Source: Micropterix aruncella (lineage: Eukaryota > Arthropoda > Insecta > Lepidoptera > Micropterigidae). From it: 64,000 nucleotides of DNA. The first letter of the stretch is position 1. Each line of letters begins with the position of its first letter. The stretch is taken from NCBI GenBank assembly GCA_944548615.1, contig OX155967.1, positions 7,630,024 to 7,694,023 of the forward strand. The letters run 5' to 3'. The notes under the pieces are model-generated. The model made no database searches. It had not been told where the DNA came from and saw only the letters and a list, made by a program, of their open reading frames with translations. The translations under genes were made by a program, and so were the position numbers. This document shows positions 1 through 11,165 of the stretch, piece by piece.

Positions 1-110
1 AAAATTTTTTTTTTTTTGTGTGTTTTCCAAAAATTTATATCAAAAGATTCTTATTCGCTCGTGCTGATTCACCCACTTTAAGGTGTCACTATTTTAAAAA
101 ACATCCTGTA
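1..110. repeat. Interspersed repeat fragment shared with 51735-51832
   Basis: Starts with a T-run and resembles 51735-51832, including the shared words ATCAAAAG, TGCTCGT and GATTCA. The distal copy forms one inverted arm of a MITE-like element, so this is probably an arm fragment cut by the window edge. Non-coding. Confidence 0.4.
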
Positions 111-1080
111 CAACATGTGCGATTTTTATAAAGTAGTCGTCATAATAATTTAATCGATTTTCAATTTGACTAAAATGTATTAACTATTTCTATTATTAGG
201 TAGGCACATATTAATTATATCCTGACTATTTTTACTTGCAATATAATTACTAAGAGATTTATATGACTTGTTGACAATGGTCACATTTTTTTGTTATTTT
301 TGACATTACAAACATAATAAATCTAAAAACGTTTATTTCAAAAAAAGTACTAAAATAAATTTACTTGGCATTTTAGAAGTGTTTCGCAGGAAACACAACA
401 TTCCCAAGTGTCGTCAGCTAAACTACTTCGTATATTATTGGCAAGATAACCGGCAGCGGAGAACCCCCCCCCCCCCCCCCCCCCCCCCCCGCTCAGTTTC
501 TACGCTTGTAGGCATTGTACGACTTTAGGGCCTTGTGTGCTAGCGTTGAGTATCTACCCATCGATCCACCCAATTCATAAAGAGTAATCTCTTTCTTTAT
601 GATGGTTTCGATAATAAGATTTCGAGCGGGCGATGGACAAATACTTGTCACGGCGGAGTTTCAAGTTTGCTCTAGCTCTTTTTGCTGCACTGAAGAGACA
701 GTTTAGTGTGACAGCGTTGCAATCGAACGTTTAGTGCCTGCCGGCTCGTCGGCGCTTATACATGTGTAATCTGTGTCTGACCCCTTATCAACGCCGGATT
801 TTTATTGGTCAAACCCTACAAGAGTGACGCTGTCTATTTCTTCGCGGGTCCGCCTATTTCAGATATTTTTCTCGGGCAGTATGTCGTATGGCAAAATTAT
901 TACACTGGCGGCGGCAGTTTTAATGGTCATTATAGCAAACAGCACCTCACCGTTAGCAGGGATGATGTAATTTGGGATGCACCTGGTGGATTAATCTTAT
1001 AAATACGTCGGAACATTTAGGAAAGTCGTAATCTTAGCTTTGGAGGGGCGAACCTCGTAGTATACGCGAAAAGGAAACAC
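111..1080. other. Intergenic, no supported gene; contains short ORF and C27 tract
   Basis: No gene is supported. A C27 homopolymer lies at 464-490. A 65-codon frame at 805-1002 (+) has protein-like composition (aromatic- and glycine-rich, no low complexity) and ends at TAA, but I recognise no domain and see no clear splice signals. It could be a decayed exon or chance. Bases 600-800 are somewhat GC-richer than the surroundings. Confidence 0.4.
464..490. repeat. Poly-C homopolymer (C27)
   Basis: Twenty-seven consecutive C, unusual in an AT-rich insect genome. A second run of C18 is at 55513-55530. The length is prone to sequencing error. The G-rich strand could form a quadruplex and the C-rich strand an i-motif. 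Confidence 0.9.
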
Positions 1081-1389
1081 TGGGCCCGATTGCATTTCTT
1101 TGTGAAATAAAGCTGAAATTAGTTCAAGCGAACGAAATAGAGTAATACATTAGAGCGGAATATAAAACGAACGATCGTCGATAAAAACTACCTTTCGAAA
1201 TTATGTTCGTCCGAATAAATTTGAACACATTTCGTGCGATCTTAGATTCAGATGCTTTATCTTTGCTGGGTAGTTTTAATACAAAAAGGAACAACCGTAC
1301 ATTTCACATTTAGCTCTAGCGTATTGCCCTATCTCGTTCACACGGACTAATATACGATTTTAGTTCACAAAGAAACGCAATCGAGCCCA
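1081..1389. mobile_element. MITE family A, copy 1 (long terminal inverted repeats)
   Basis: 309-bp non-coding element. It starts TGGGCCCGATTGC and ends with the inverse, GCAATCGAGCCCA. The two arms remain complementary over about 100 bp (words GTGAAATAAA, GAACGA, AGAGCGGAATAT on the left and their complements on the right). Copies 2 (1573-1867) and 3 (22158-22457) share the arms and size. I see no reliable target duplication, so the superfamily is unassigned. Confidence 0.85.
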
Positions 1390-1572
1390 TTCGTTGTTTG
1401 TATTCGAGGGTGATCTATTTGATACTAAATATGCACGGACTTTCTGATCCCCCAACTGGCTAAAGACGGATGTACATTTTGCATTCGAGCTATTATTCGA
1501 TTAATTAGATCTGTTATTATTATTACTATTATTATCATTGGTGTTTAATCTTTAAATTAGTAATAGCTCTAT

Positions 1573-1867
1573 TGGGCTCGATTGCGTTTCTCTTGAACTA
1601 AAATCGGAAATTAGTTCGTGTGAACGAGAGAGAGCAGTACGTCAGAACGGAATATGAAATTAAATGTTGTCACTTTTCCGCATTAAAACTACCCACTTAA
1701 AGATAAATCAGCTAAATCTAACCCCGCACGAAATGATTTCGACAGCTAGTTTTGGTGCGGGAAAATCGACCACAGTTCATTTCATATTCCGTTCTAACGT
1801 ATTGCTCTGTCTCGTTCGGTTGAACTAAGTTCCTATTTTATTTCACGAAGAAACGCAATCGGGCTCA
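1573..1867. mobile_element. MITE family A, copy 2
   Basis: 295-bp inverted-repeat element starting TGGGCTCGATTGCGTTTCT and ending AACGCAATCGGGCTCA. Arms match copies at 1081-1389 and 22158-22457; the middle is more divergent. No coding potential. Confidence 0.85.
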
Positions 1868-2523
1868 TTGTGTATGCATTCTTAAAATGTTTATGTAATA
1901 AATTCTATTTTTTATACTACAACTCTCAATCTTAAAACTCACATATTATTATAGGCTCAAGCGTAGTCCTAGTTAGTTATCGACAGGGTTCGGGTTTAAT
2001 GGGATTAGGATGGACCAATTTGCGAGATCACGATAATAAATCCAAAGCAATGTGGAATATTATGAAAAAGTAACATGCGGGTAACATAAAAGCAAATAAG
2101 TATATTAAGCTTACTATAAATGGCCAGGAGGTTAAAAAGCAATTAAATGTTGCAAACGAATTTAATACGTATTTTTTAAAATCAGCAAATAGTATTCATA
2201 TATATCCGACCCGGATTTCGCAAGTCCGGTGATTGGTGTCTTCTACACAACAATGCGTCTTCTCACACCAGCATTTGTGTGCGTCAGTTTTTTACCAAAT
2301 GAGAGGTAATATTTTTTTTTTGGCCATTATTAAACATTTTATTTCGAGGTAGTTTTGGAACTTTTTGTATGCACTGTGTTTATACATTCTCATTTCCATA
2401 GATTATATATGATATTAGATTTCGCAACCTTAAATATTGATTTGGCAACCTTTCTGTGCTGACGGATTACCGGCGGCGCTGATAGTATTGTCGGCCACAC
2501 TAACAGCTATTCATTTAGTAATA
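1868..2523. other. Intergenic AT-rich, nothing recognised
   Basis: No ORF or element is supported. Around 2200-2290 is a more GC-rich patch (words CCGACCCGGATTTC, CACACCAGCATT) that I cannot assign. Confidence 0.3.
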
Positions 2524-2672
2524 ATCAAAAAATCAAAATCAAAATGTTCTTTACTCATATAGACACAATTCAATAATTTTTTTAATTTATGTTCTTATAA
2601 TGCGTCCAAGCCTTACTCCCAAGCCGTTTTGTCATTTACATAATCGGATATTGTATAGTTATGCTTATGTCT
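2524..2672 (-). mobile_element. LINE-A 3' end, 5'-truncated
   Basis: Reverse complement of the 3' terminus of the LINE at 49080-49700. Both carry GTAAATGACAAAACGGCTT..GAGTAAGGCTTGGACGCAT and a TTGATTTTGATTTT-type tail. Only about 150 bp remain, typical of a strongly 5'-truncated LINE insertion. No coding sequence beyond the last few codons. Confidence 0.8.
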
Positions 2673-3339
2673 AGTATTAACATTATGAGTATCGCCTTTT
2701 TTTTAAACTTGTCAATATTCTTGTGGACATTCTGCAGATTTTCGTATATATATATTGTGATGCAACAGTAAGAATATTTATCTCTTACATTTTTTCTCTA
2801 AGGGAAACCCGAGGATCAAGTTTATATAGAGCTCTTACAGCATGTTTCTGTAGTATAAAGATGTTATTGATGTGCGCACAGAAGAATCCCATAGGACATA
2901 ATGCTATGAAAGTAACTAAAGTATACTATTCTTGCTGTATCTACATCAGTCGGCCGCCTTATTGTTTTAACTGCGTATGCCGCAGAGCTAAGTTTTTCTT
3001 AATATTTTCCAATTGTCGGCTCCATTGTAATTTGGAGTCAATTGTTATCCATAACATTGATTATGAATGTTTTTTAAAAAAGGACTGATTGATTATAAAA
3101 ACGTTATTATTTTTAAAAAATGATAACAATAACAACATTTGATTATTATTGTTAAATTTATTGATTGTTTAAAATTCTTTTTTTTTATGTAGGCTGATAA
3201 TTTCATAAAAATAATACGGAGAGATGATATGCCATCTATTAGTCTTTCTAAATTTGATGTGCGTAATTTTTTAATTATTGAAACCTGAATAAGAAATTAA
3301 ATAGTAAATATATTAGAAAGAATAAAAAATACTATGCCG
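2673..3339. other. AT-rich intergenic with one arm of the 48.35-kb MITE
   Basis: No gene is supported; the longest open frame here has no recognisable domain. Bases about 3210-3300 (AATACGGAGAGAT, CCATCTATTA, TTGAAACCTGAATA) match one arm of the inverted-repeat element at 48345-49078, so a single MITE arm is present. Confidence 0.4.
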
Positions 3340-4435
3340 TTACAGAAAGAGCACTATTGTATTTATAATTATTTTTATTACGTTTTTTTAATGAAACATA
3401 TGTGGTTTACGTATTTATCCATATAAATAAATATATATATTTCCCTTATGTACTAAATAAAATCTTTTATTTGACACTAAACACTATAAATATATATGGT
3501 AATTTATTTGACAATTACACACTTGATATTTGGACAGTTAAGTTACCCTATGACACTCGGGATCACATACATGTTTTTTTTTATATATTTTTATTTTATA
3601 AAATAAACCAGTTGGTAGGTATCCGTACTCTTGGCATAGTCAAATTCTTTATACAAGATAATATGTTATACCTTATGTGGTATAATTATTTTTTATACAG
3701 ATTGAATATTTTTTAAAACTGAAAAAACAATTATTAAATAATTTTACAATAAATATATATGGTCCTTTAAAAAACTATTTGAGGTGCTAAAATTCCTAAG
3801 TAGGTATAGATGAAAAATACAAATAGTCAAAATATAAAAACGAATAGTCAGTTATAAAATAGTCAAATCAATAATACCACAAATATAAGATTACAAATAA
3901 AAATGTCTCCATCTCCGATTATCAAAATGATTGAATATATGTATAGTCAAGATTTTTTTTACATATATTGTATTATAATAAAAGTAATCATGAAAGATTA
4001 GGAATCAATATTGTCAAAGTCCTTAATAGAATAAATTGGGTTCTTGATAAGAATATCCTGGACCTTTTTCTTAAAATGAACGTCTCCAAGACCCCTGACG
4101 CACAATGGAATCTTATTATAAAAAAGGTTGGACTGGTAGGTACAGGAAACTATTTCTAACCTTACTCAGTCATACTTTGTAAGGACGCAAGTCTTGTTTG
4201 TTCCGAGTGTTATGCGAATAAACATCCGATTTTTTTAGAGTAGTATTGCTGTTTTTTCTTGCATACATGATACCCTGGTATACATAAGCGGCATACATTG
4301 TCATGATACCATGATACTACACACTTGGAAATCGGTTCAAACGTTAAGAAGTTATGGTGTAATAAAGAAGCGGAAAATACATAGACAAACCCTGAACAAG
4401 TTACACTCCTTTTTTGTCGCGCAGTTGTGTAGAAA
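3340..4435. repeat. E2 repeat copy split by a LINE-C insertion
   Basis: The flanks 3340-3565 and 4270-4435 align with the tandem E2 units at 9385-11890 (words TGCCGTTACAGAAAG, TTTGTGGTTTATGTATTTAT, AATCGGTTCAA, TTAAGAAGTTATGGTGTAAT, ACACTCCTTTTTTGT). They are separated by a minus-strand LINE tail at 3574-4261. The unit encodes nothing. Confidence 0.75.
3574..4261 (-). mobile_element. LINE-C 3' fragment inserted into E2, 8-bp TSD
   Basis: Insertion into E2 flanked by CATACATG at 3566-3573 and 4262-4269. The plus strand begins with a T-run, so the LINE is read on the minus strand. Around 4010-4150 the minus strand can be read as a LINE reverse transcriptase C-terminal tail (motif FYNKIP followed by a lysine-rich segment), interrupted by stops and frameshifts. 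The 3' part at 3595-3650 is shared with 9885-9990 and 46142-46240. It is a dead, truncated copy. Confidence 0.7.
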
Positions 4436-4630
4436 TTGTCATCTTCTCTAACATGTCATCTTTGCAAATAATATTAAAATAATAAGAGCTGTGATTTAAA
4501 AATTCGTTTCTTATTTTATTATTCCTTTAAAGTATTCCATATAGGAGTGTTTAGAGCGCCATCTACAAAGCTCCGCTATACTGTTATACTACGAAAATCT
4601 TAATCAATATTTAAAACTTTGAGTGCTAGC

Positions 4631-5269
4631 CAGTGGCGTAGTGTGCCTTGGCGGGGCCCGTATAAAAATTTGTTTGGGGGCCCTAAGAAAGGGTAAAGAT
4701 TTCTCACAAAAGAAAAAAAATGTTTGCATAAAATTAAAAGAAATCATTTATAGCTGATGATGACTAGTTTTTCTAAAGTATCTGCCTTTTGGACAATAGT
4801 GACAAGTATGACAGGCGTTCATGTCACATCGAAGTTCTTAGGTATTTTTTTATCAGTTTTAATTTTGAAAAACTTCTTTCAGCAGTTGCAGTTGTAACTG
4901 AAAGGGCTAAGAATAAAGATCATGCTGTTATTACCTCCGAAAAACTGGATACAAGACTATCAAATTTTATCAGCAATAATTCAATGAGTTCCTTATTGGA
5001 ATGATTTTTTTGAATTTCAGATGCATGTTTTTAAAACCTTTAATTGGTCAAAAAGAACAACTGAGATTCTTTACTGTATTTAGCCGACAGTTTTCCGGAA
5101 GCGTTTATTATCTGGAAGCGGAAGCGTTTATTATAAGGACAGGAGTTTCTCCGGTTGTAATATTTTGAACATACTACTCAGGTCGCCAGGTCAGGTCAGG
5201 TTGGGGGCCCCTGTGGCCCGGGGGCCCGGTATAATTGATACGGCAGATACGGCGGTAGCTACGCCCCTG
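4631..5269. mobile_element. hAT element, non-autonomous, with 8-bp TSD
   Basis: Terminal inverted repeats CAGTGGCGTAG and CTACGCCCCTG enclose 639 bp. The flanks GTGCTAGC at 4623-4630 and 5270-5277 are a perfect 8-bp duplication, the hAT hallmark. Sub-terminal GGGGGCCC tracts lie near both ends. A 71-codon frame at 4789-5004 (+) has no motif I can tie to a hAT transposase. A second insertion with similar termini is at 48569-49034. Confidence 0.88.
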
Positions 5270-5277
5270 GTGCTAGC

Positions 5278-6059
5278 TACACGTTTCGTTTCGTAGTAAA
5301 ATTCTTGTTTCCAAATCGTAGTACGTCGTTGAGCAATCTTACACGCGATATAATCGGTGACATTACGTTAAAAAAACTATTCGAAATGTTTTTACGGTGA
5401 GCCTTGCCCATTTTCTCAAAGCCCGCTGGCGTTTGGCCAAATTCAACGTTTGCATCGAATATATATTTATCGTTAAATTGGCGAATTTTGTCGCTCGTGA
5501 CCTGCATTATGGTGCGCGGAAAGAGCCTCTGCTCTCTTTGTACAGTTATGATTTACTCCCCTAACTGCCTCTACGGAGCTATGACATATACGGCGCTACA
5601 GGCTTTCATTATTTGCTAAAGCTTTGTTAAAAAGTTTCCAAACGACCTATAGGCACCGTGCACTAAATTACGCGATCTCAGATTTCGACACCAGCGCCAC
5701 CTCCTGGCAGAAATCGGGACTGTAATTGAAAAGCGATATTAACCGCCCTACTGATAATATTCAAAAAGTAGGTAAAAATCGTTGGATTTTTTCATTATAT
5801 TATCTAATAACAATAATTGTTTACAATATACCAGACATTTTTTTTATACAATAGTTGGCCTTAATGTATTTAGAACCATAGAAACAATTTGACGTATTAC
5901 GTACGCTTTGTAGCTTTCGGCTTTTTTCGATTTATTTTCTTTTGTTTTGTACTTGAGCGTACTCGAACGAAAGAGGTACGGGTTGCTGCGTTCGGGCGAT
6001 AATACAGCGGCCGTATCACGTGCGTTCTTATAGGTAAGGTGGTTTATATTGTATAGACA
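5278..6059. other. Intergenic, dispersed-repeat similarity only
   Basis: No gene is supported. Bases about 5278-5370 resemble 50608-50700 (ACACGTTTC, CAAATCGTAGTAC, GTTGAGCAAT), so this is an old dispersed repeat. Overlapping short frames on both strands (5277-5619) lack recognisable domains. Confidence 0.35.
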
Positions 6060-6545
6060 AGTCTATTATGATACAACAGTCTTGAAACTCGACGATATAT
6101 TTCCCTAATTATATTTGCATTTAAAGTAATTCAAGGAACTATTTATTTGCCAAAGATACTATGTAACTTTGAATTGTACGTACCGGTAAATTACACAGCG
6201 AGGAGATCGCATCTATTGTTTAATGTGCCGTACCATTGTACAAATATTTTTGTAGACAGGCCAGTGGGAAGGGGTATAGCTCTTCTTAATCCTTACCCAC
6301 AGAAATAGACATCTTTTGTTTATCCCTTTAGCAGCTAAAAAGGCAACTCCCTGCTATCTCATGTTTATCATAATCTGTATTTTATTTAGTTTTGTATTTT
6401 TATGTTTTTTTTTGTTCAATATTAGCATTAATTTAGTTATGTAATTCATTTATTTTTAGACTTACACTCTAGCTTTAATATTAAAGGGCGAATTGGATTT
6501 GTCTGTAATGCTCTTGAATAATATTTGAAAATAATAAATAATAAA
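6060..6545 (+). pseudogene. LINE-B (CR1-like) 3' end relict
   Basis: Parallels 46620-47075: shared words TTTGAATTGTACGTA, TTACACAGCGAGGAG, CGCATCTATTGTTTAA and a common 3' UTR ending in TTGAATAATATTTGAAA and an (ATAA)n tail. The decayed translation shows the LINE C-terminal feature of a basic RSHLLFNVP-type segment followed by RTN. Related relicts lie at 22470-23050 and 44300-44660. 5'-truncated and broken by stops. Confidence 0.75.
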
Positions 6546-7018
6546 TTAAAAAATACTGGCTATATGCGAGGTGTGGCAATGAAATTCCAAGGATTTGTAA
6601 ATAAAATACAGGCAAATCAAGTTAGCAACCAAACTTTATTGACAGCTTTCACAGAAGTCCCTTCCTAACTCAGAACAACGTTTCCAACGTTTCTCCCACG
6701 ATTGAAAACAGCCCTAATACGGTAGCAGCCTCCTGGATGGCCTCTACGGTACCATGGTGGGTTCCAATGAGGTGACTCGTCATTTTATGGAACAAGAAGA
6801 AATCACAGGGGGCCAAGTCGAGGCTGTAGGGTGGATGCGGTAACGTTGGAATATTTTTTTTTGTCAGATATTGTTATTGGATTCTGGGAGTTTTGGGCAC
6901 CATCTTCGCACAGAGCTTCCGCATATTCATATTTTCCTGTAACATCTTCCCACTTGTTTCTTTATGTATATTTAACTCGTATGATATTATATTTAACTCA
7001 AGGGTTAGGCGACGGTCA

Positions 7019-8357
7019 ACTTGGGTTCACCACAGGAAGTTTTAACGATTAGTCGTTCTATCTCCCTGGAGTGAGCTTAGAAGACTTGGGACAAAACAGT
7101 CCACCAACTAGCTACGCTACAACCCGTAAGAGACCAATGCCTTAACCGCGAGATAGCCAGTAATGTTACCTGGTGGGCCGACACTCGCGCCCTTACTTCC
7201 ATTTGTGACCAGATTACTCCGGTCTCTCGATTGGTTCCGAGTTCGAGGTCGCTTGCGCGGTCCTCTCCCTTACGAAGCGGTGAAACGGTATATACCGAAT
7301 CTATCGCGGACCACGGCGTCCTTTGCCCGGCTCTTCACCCAGGATCGGATGGCCGATGGTCATTTCAAGAGCAGTCGCCGTAAGGTCCGCAACCACCCCC
7401 GCTCTATAGGAAACAGTACAGCTTCCAGACTCCCCCGACTATTAGTCAGAGTCGTGGTCACCTCATCTTGGGCCTATGGCCCATGATGAGGTGGCCACGA
7501 TGACCCATGTGTTCAGGGTCGGTCACACTCACGGGTCAACACCCATCCGATGGCCTCCACGCATGGGGTGCGAACCCGGGTAGGACACTGGGTCAACCAG
7601 TCTCCCCTGAGAATCAAACCTCTGGCGCTCCTGGACGGTCTGCGCACCGAGCGGCGCAAGCCAATCGATTGTGCTCTCCGACTAACAGTCGGGGGAGTCT
7701 GGGAACTGTATTGTTTCCTATAGCGCGGGGGTGGTTGCCTTCCTTACGGCGACTGCTCTTGAAATGACCATTGGCCATCCGATCCCGGTTCAGAGTCGGG
7801 CAAAGGACGCCTTGGTCCGCGATAGATTCGGTGCACACCGTTTCACCGCTTCGTAAGGGAGAGGACCGCGCAAGCGACCTCTAACTCGGAACCAATCGAG
7901 AGACCGGAGAAATCTGGTCACAATTGGAAGCAAGGGCGCGAGGGTCGGCCCGCCAGGTAACATACTGGCTATCTCGTGGTAAAGGCGTTGGTCTCTTGCG
8001 GGTTGTGACGTAGCTGGACGTTGGATTGTTCTGTCCAAGTCTTCTACGTTCACTGCAGGGCGACAGAACGAAAAATCTTTAAAACGTCCTGTGGTGACGG
8101 GCTCGCCCGTTGTAGTTGACACCGCAAGTTGTTAGTCAGAGTGCACAATCGATTGGCTTACGCCGCACGGTGCGCAGACCGTCCAGGAGCGCCAGAGATT
8201 TGATTCCCAGGGGAAACTGACCAAGGCCAGAGTCCTACCCAGGTTCGCACCTCATGCGTGGACGGGTCAACACCCATCCGTGTTGACCCGTGAGTGTGAC
8301 CGACCCTGAACAGAATAGGTCTTCGTGGCCAACCCAGTATGGGCCCATTAACTCCCG
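7019..8357 (+). mobile_element. R700 copy 1 (outer), split by copy 2; 12-bp TSD
   Basis: GC-rich R700 element inserted into mariner coding sequence. The TSD AGGCGACGGTCA is at 7007-7018 and 8358-8369. Its halves are 7019-7452 and 8143-8357, separated by the inverted copy 2. The first ~25 bp of the family's TGTCGACTACA end are missing. The sequence matches the copies at 36243-36882 and 36923-37589 through blocks such as TTAACGATTAGTCGTTCT, CGAGGTCGCTTGCGCGGTCC and CTCCCTTACGAAGCGGTGA. The short open frames inside differ between copies, so the family is judged non-coding. Confidence 0.88.
7453..8131 (-). mobile_element. R700 copy 2, nested in copy 1; 11-bp TSD
   Basis: Full-length R700 in opposite orientation, flanked by TTAGTCAGAGT at 7442-7452 and 8132-8142. 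It ends at GTAGTTGACACCGC-type sequence. The other end has an extra snap-back: bases 7453-7475 are the inverse of 7480-7502, making a terminal hairpin around a TAT loop. It shows that the family inserts into its own copies. Confidence 0.88.
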
Positions 8358-8610
8358 AGGCGACGGTCAGACAGAACTAGCTCTCTAAGGCGGTCGACAT
8401 TTGCGTCTGTGCATGTGAGAATTGGAGCTCCTGGCCGCGTTTTGAACCGTTTTGCACATTCAAACACACATGATTGTGACAGACAGTCATCTCCATACAC
8501 CTGCCATATTTTTTTGCAGGTCTTTCACCATTTATGCCAAACAAAAATGATCACAGGACATTGCTTGAAAACTGAGTCAGTCATTTCTGCGACCGAGTAA
8601 AAAAACTTGT

Positions 8611-9384
8611 CTCCGAAGAACGCCCGCAAAAAACGAACCAGACGTGCGATCACCTGGTGTGAAGTAGGAAACTAAAAATCTGTAAAACCGAATGCTATAA
8701 TTTTATTTTTATTTTTGTTTTTTTTCTTTGATTGTTTATTAGGTATCAGTGTACTTTGTTAACCTTGCAATATTTGTATATTAGAGTAAGTTTCAACAAT
8801 CTGTAAAGATTTAAGAAAAAAAAATACTGACTTTATATATGAAATGAATATTCAGATGAAGTACGTCCCTGGCTACTTGCAGGGTACGTCCTGGGGGGCC
8901 CAACCGATTTCTTTATTACAAATTTATTGAAGTGTTCTACGAGAAGATTTCGTCCAGCGGATGTGCATTATGTTAATTACATTTTCCGCCAGTGAGTTTC
9001 CCGCCAATTTGCGAAACTCAGCTGTGAAGCGGCTCGGACGATAAGTCACCGCGATATTGCATGCTAAATTTAACCCTTGCCAACAAGTACGCAAGAGCCA
9101 AACTCGGCTATACCACTTACAAAATTAAAGCTTCAGTATGTCGTAACTAGTAGCTCTTATAAATGGAAGATCCTGAAGTGTTCTAAAGAAACACTTGGTT
9201 GGTTATATTCGTAATTTCTGCACTAATTGAGATCAATTCAATTCTGTACTTCGGAAATCGTATACTATCACAGTGAATAATTACAGTAAAATACAGTTTA
9301 ATAAAAATAAAACCGTTTAAGGAGCTCATTAAAATTACAGAAAAAACATTGACAACTACTTAACATAAATAAACATAATAAAAA
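8611..9384. other. Intergenic, nothing recognised
   Basis: AT-rich DNA with no supported gene or RNA. A slightly GC-richer patch at 8860-9110 (CTTGCAGGGTACGTCC, GGGGGGCCCAACC) has no motif I can name; it might be the decayed right part of the mariner or unrelated DNA. Confidence 0.3.
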
Positions 9385-9878
9385 GATAAAAACACGACCG
9401 CCGTTACAGAAAGTGAACTATTGTATTTGTTGTTATTCTTGTTACTGTTTTTATCAAATATTTGTGGTTTATGTATTTATTTATATAAATAGATGTATAT
9501 TTCCGGAATGTACTTTATCAAACCTTTCATTTGACACGAGACACGATATATTGATGTTAATTTATTGACATTTGGATATTTAGACAACTGCTTACTCGAT
9601 ATTTGGACAGTTAAGGTGCCATTTGACACTCGAGTTAGCATAACGATTCTAACAACATTATCTAAATCGGTTCAAGAGTTAAGAAGTTATGGTGTAATCA
9701 AGAACTGGAAAACATACATGGACGAACCCTGAACACTTTACACTCCTTTTTTGTTAGGCTTTCGTGTAAAACGGATAAAAACACGACTGCCGTTACAGAA
9801 AGTCAACTATTGTATTAATTGTTATTCTTATTGCGGTTTTTTATGGAATATTTGTGGTTTATGTATTTATCCATATAA

Positions 9879-10737
9879 TTACAATACAATACAATACAAT
9901 AAACTAATCCAGTAGATTGGCATTCCTACACTTGGATGCGTCACAAAATTAAATGCTAAAAATGTAATTATTAAAAACATAACTATCGTGATAGTTTTCA
10001 TGGCTGTAATATTATATTCAATATAACCTACATACAAATAATCAAAATACACTAATGTGATTTAAGAGTCAGGGAGGATAATATATTAAAATAGAAATGC
10101 AAATTCTATGTAAAATAATTTAAAAAAATGATTGTATTGTCAATCCAGCAATATGCCTTCATATTTTTTTTTTAAATGAATAGATGTATAATTAATTATA
10201 TGAAAATTAGAATGTTAGCTATCAAAATACTATTATGTTTAAAACTTAACAAATTTCATTATTCATCAACATGGTAAACATGGTAATTCATCAACAAGGT
10301 AATTTTCAAATTTTATACTATAAATTTGGTTTCTTACTAAATTATTTACAATTTTATCTTTTTAAATTGGTCCTCTCCAAGGCTTTTCATTTGCTCTGGA
10401 ATCTTATTATAGTAGGAAAATTTTGGTGAATAAAACTGTATCGCACTTTGCTTAGTCACTGTCGGTTTATGTGGAGATTGGATTTATTCCTCGTATCGTG
10501 ATGATGAAAATCACTATTCACCGGAACTTCTGTTCTGTCTACGAGCGTATATAATATTTTGGTAGATGTAAGAAGAAAATAGAGTAATTATTCCTGATTC
10601 TACACATAGCGTACAAGAACTTCTCGGTGAGACTATATAAACTGTGTACCGCTCTTTTCTGGAGGAGAAAATTTCTTTTTAAATTTGGTGCCATTCCCCA
10701 AAACAGTAGGCCATACTTATTACGGAGTGGAAATATA
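9879..10737 (-). pseudogene. LINE-C relict inserted in E2 unit 2
   Basis: The minus strand reads as the RT C-terminal region of a CR1/Jockey-group LINE. A GLLFWG-type motif is followed by NFLLQKRAV (about 10700-10630), and further along by NKIPEQMKSLGED near 10400-10360. Stops interrupt it. The 3' region near 9885-9990 (plus strand ACAATACAATAAACTAATCCAGTAG) is shared with 3595-3650, 46142-46240, 56680-56790 and 63890-64000. Confidence 0.7.
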
Positions 10738-11165
10738 GAAATAGATGTTTATTTCCGGAATGTACTTCACCAAACCTTTCATTTGAAACGAAAAACGACA
10801 TATTGATGTTAATTTATTGACATTTTTATATTTAGAAAACTGCTTACTCGATATTTGGACATATAAGGTTTGACACTCGTGATGTTATAACGATTCTAAC
10901 AATATGCCACAAACTTCTAAATCGGTGCAAGCGTTTAGAAGTTATGTTGGAATCAAGACCTGGAAAACATACATAGATGACGCCTGAAAATTTACACTCC
11001 TTTTTTTTGATTGGCTTTCGTGTAAAAAGGATATAAATACCACTGCCGTTACAGACAGTAAACTATTGTGTTTATACAGTTACGGTACTCTTTGTCACTC
11101 GGAATTACATAACGATTCTAACAATACCGCACACTTCAAAATCGGCTCATGCGTTTAGAAGTTAT

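Larger units (their letters stand above)
6570..8610 (-). pseudogene. Mariner transposase relict, split by R700 insertions
   Basis: Minus-strand DDxD-type mariner transposase in two blocks. The N-terminal block (about 8600-8370) contains a YGDDCLS word and a TDANVDRLRELV stretch typical of the helix-turn-helix region. The next block (7006-6840) continues in the same frame after the insertion, with RRLTLELN and a MNMRKLCAKMVPK segment. The C-terminal block (about 6840-6660) carries HPPYSLDLAPCDFFLF, which includes the last catalytic aspartate. Most of the catalytic core between is deleted, and stops are present. The frame is exactly continuous across the insertion if one TSD copy is removed. 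The 3' terminal region near 6570-6620 is probably one terminal repeat. Confidence 0.85.

Noticed and set aside
2723..3088. 121-codon ORF
   Set aside because: AT-biased composition with many Cys/Ile/Tyr, no domain, and no supporting context.
7163..8122. Several 70-110 codon ORFs in the GC-rich block
   Set aside because: They lie in R700, occur on both strands, and the corresponding frames are broken in other copies; composition alone explains the openness.
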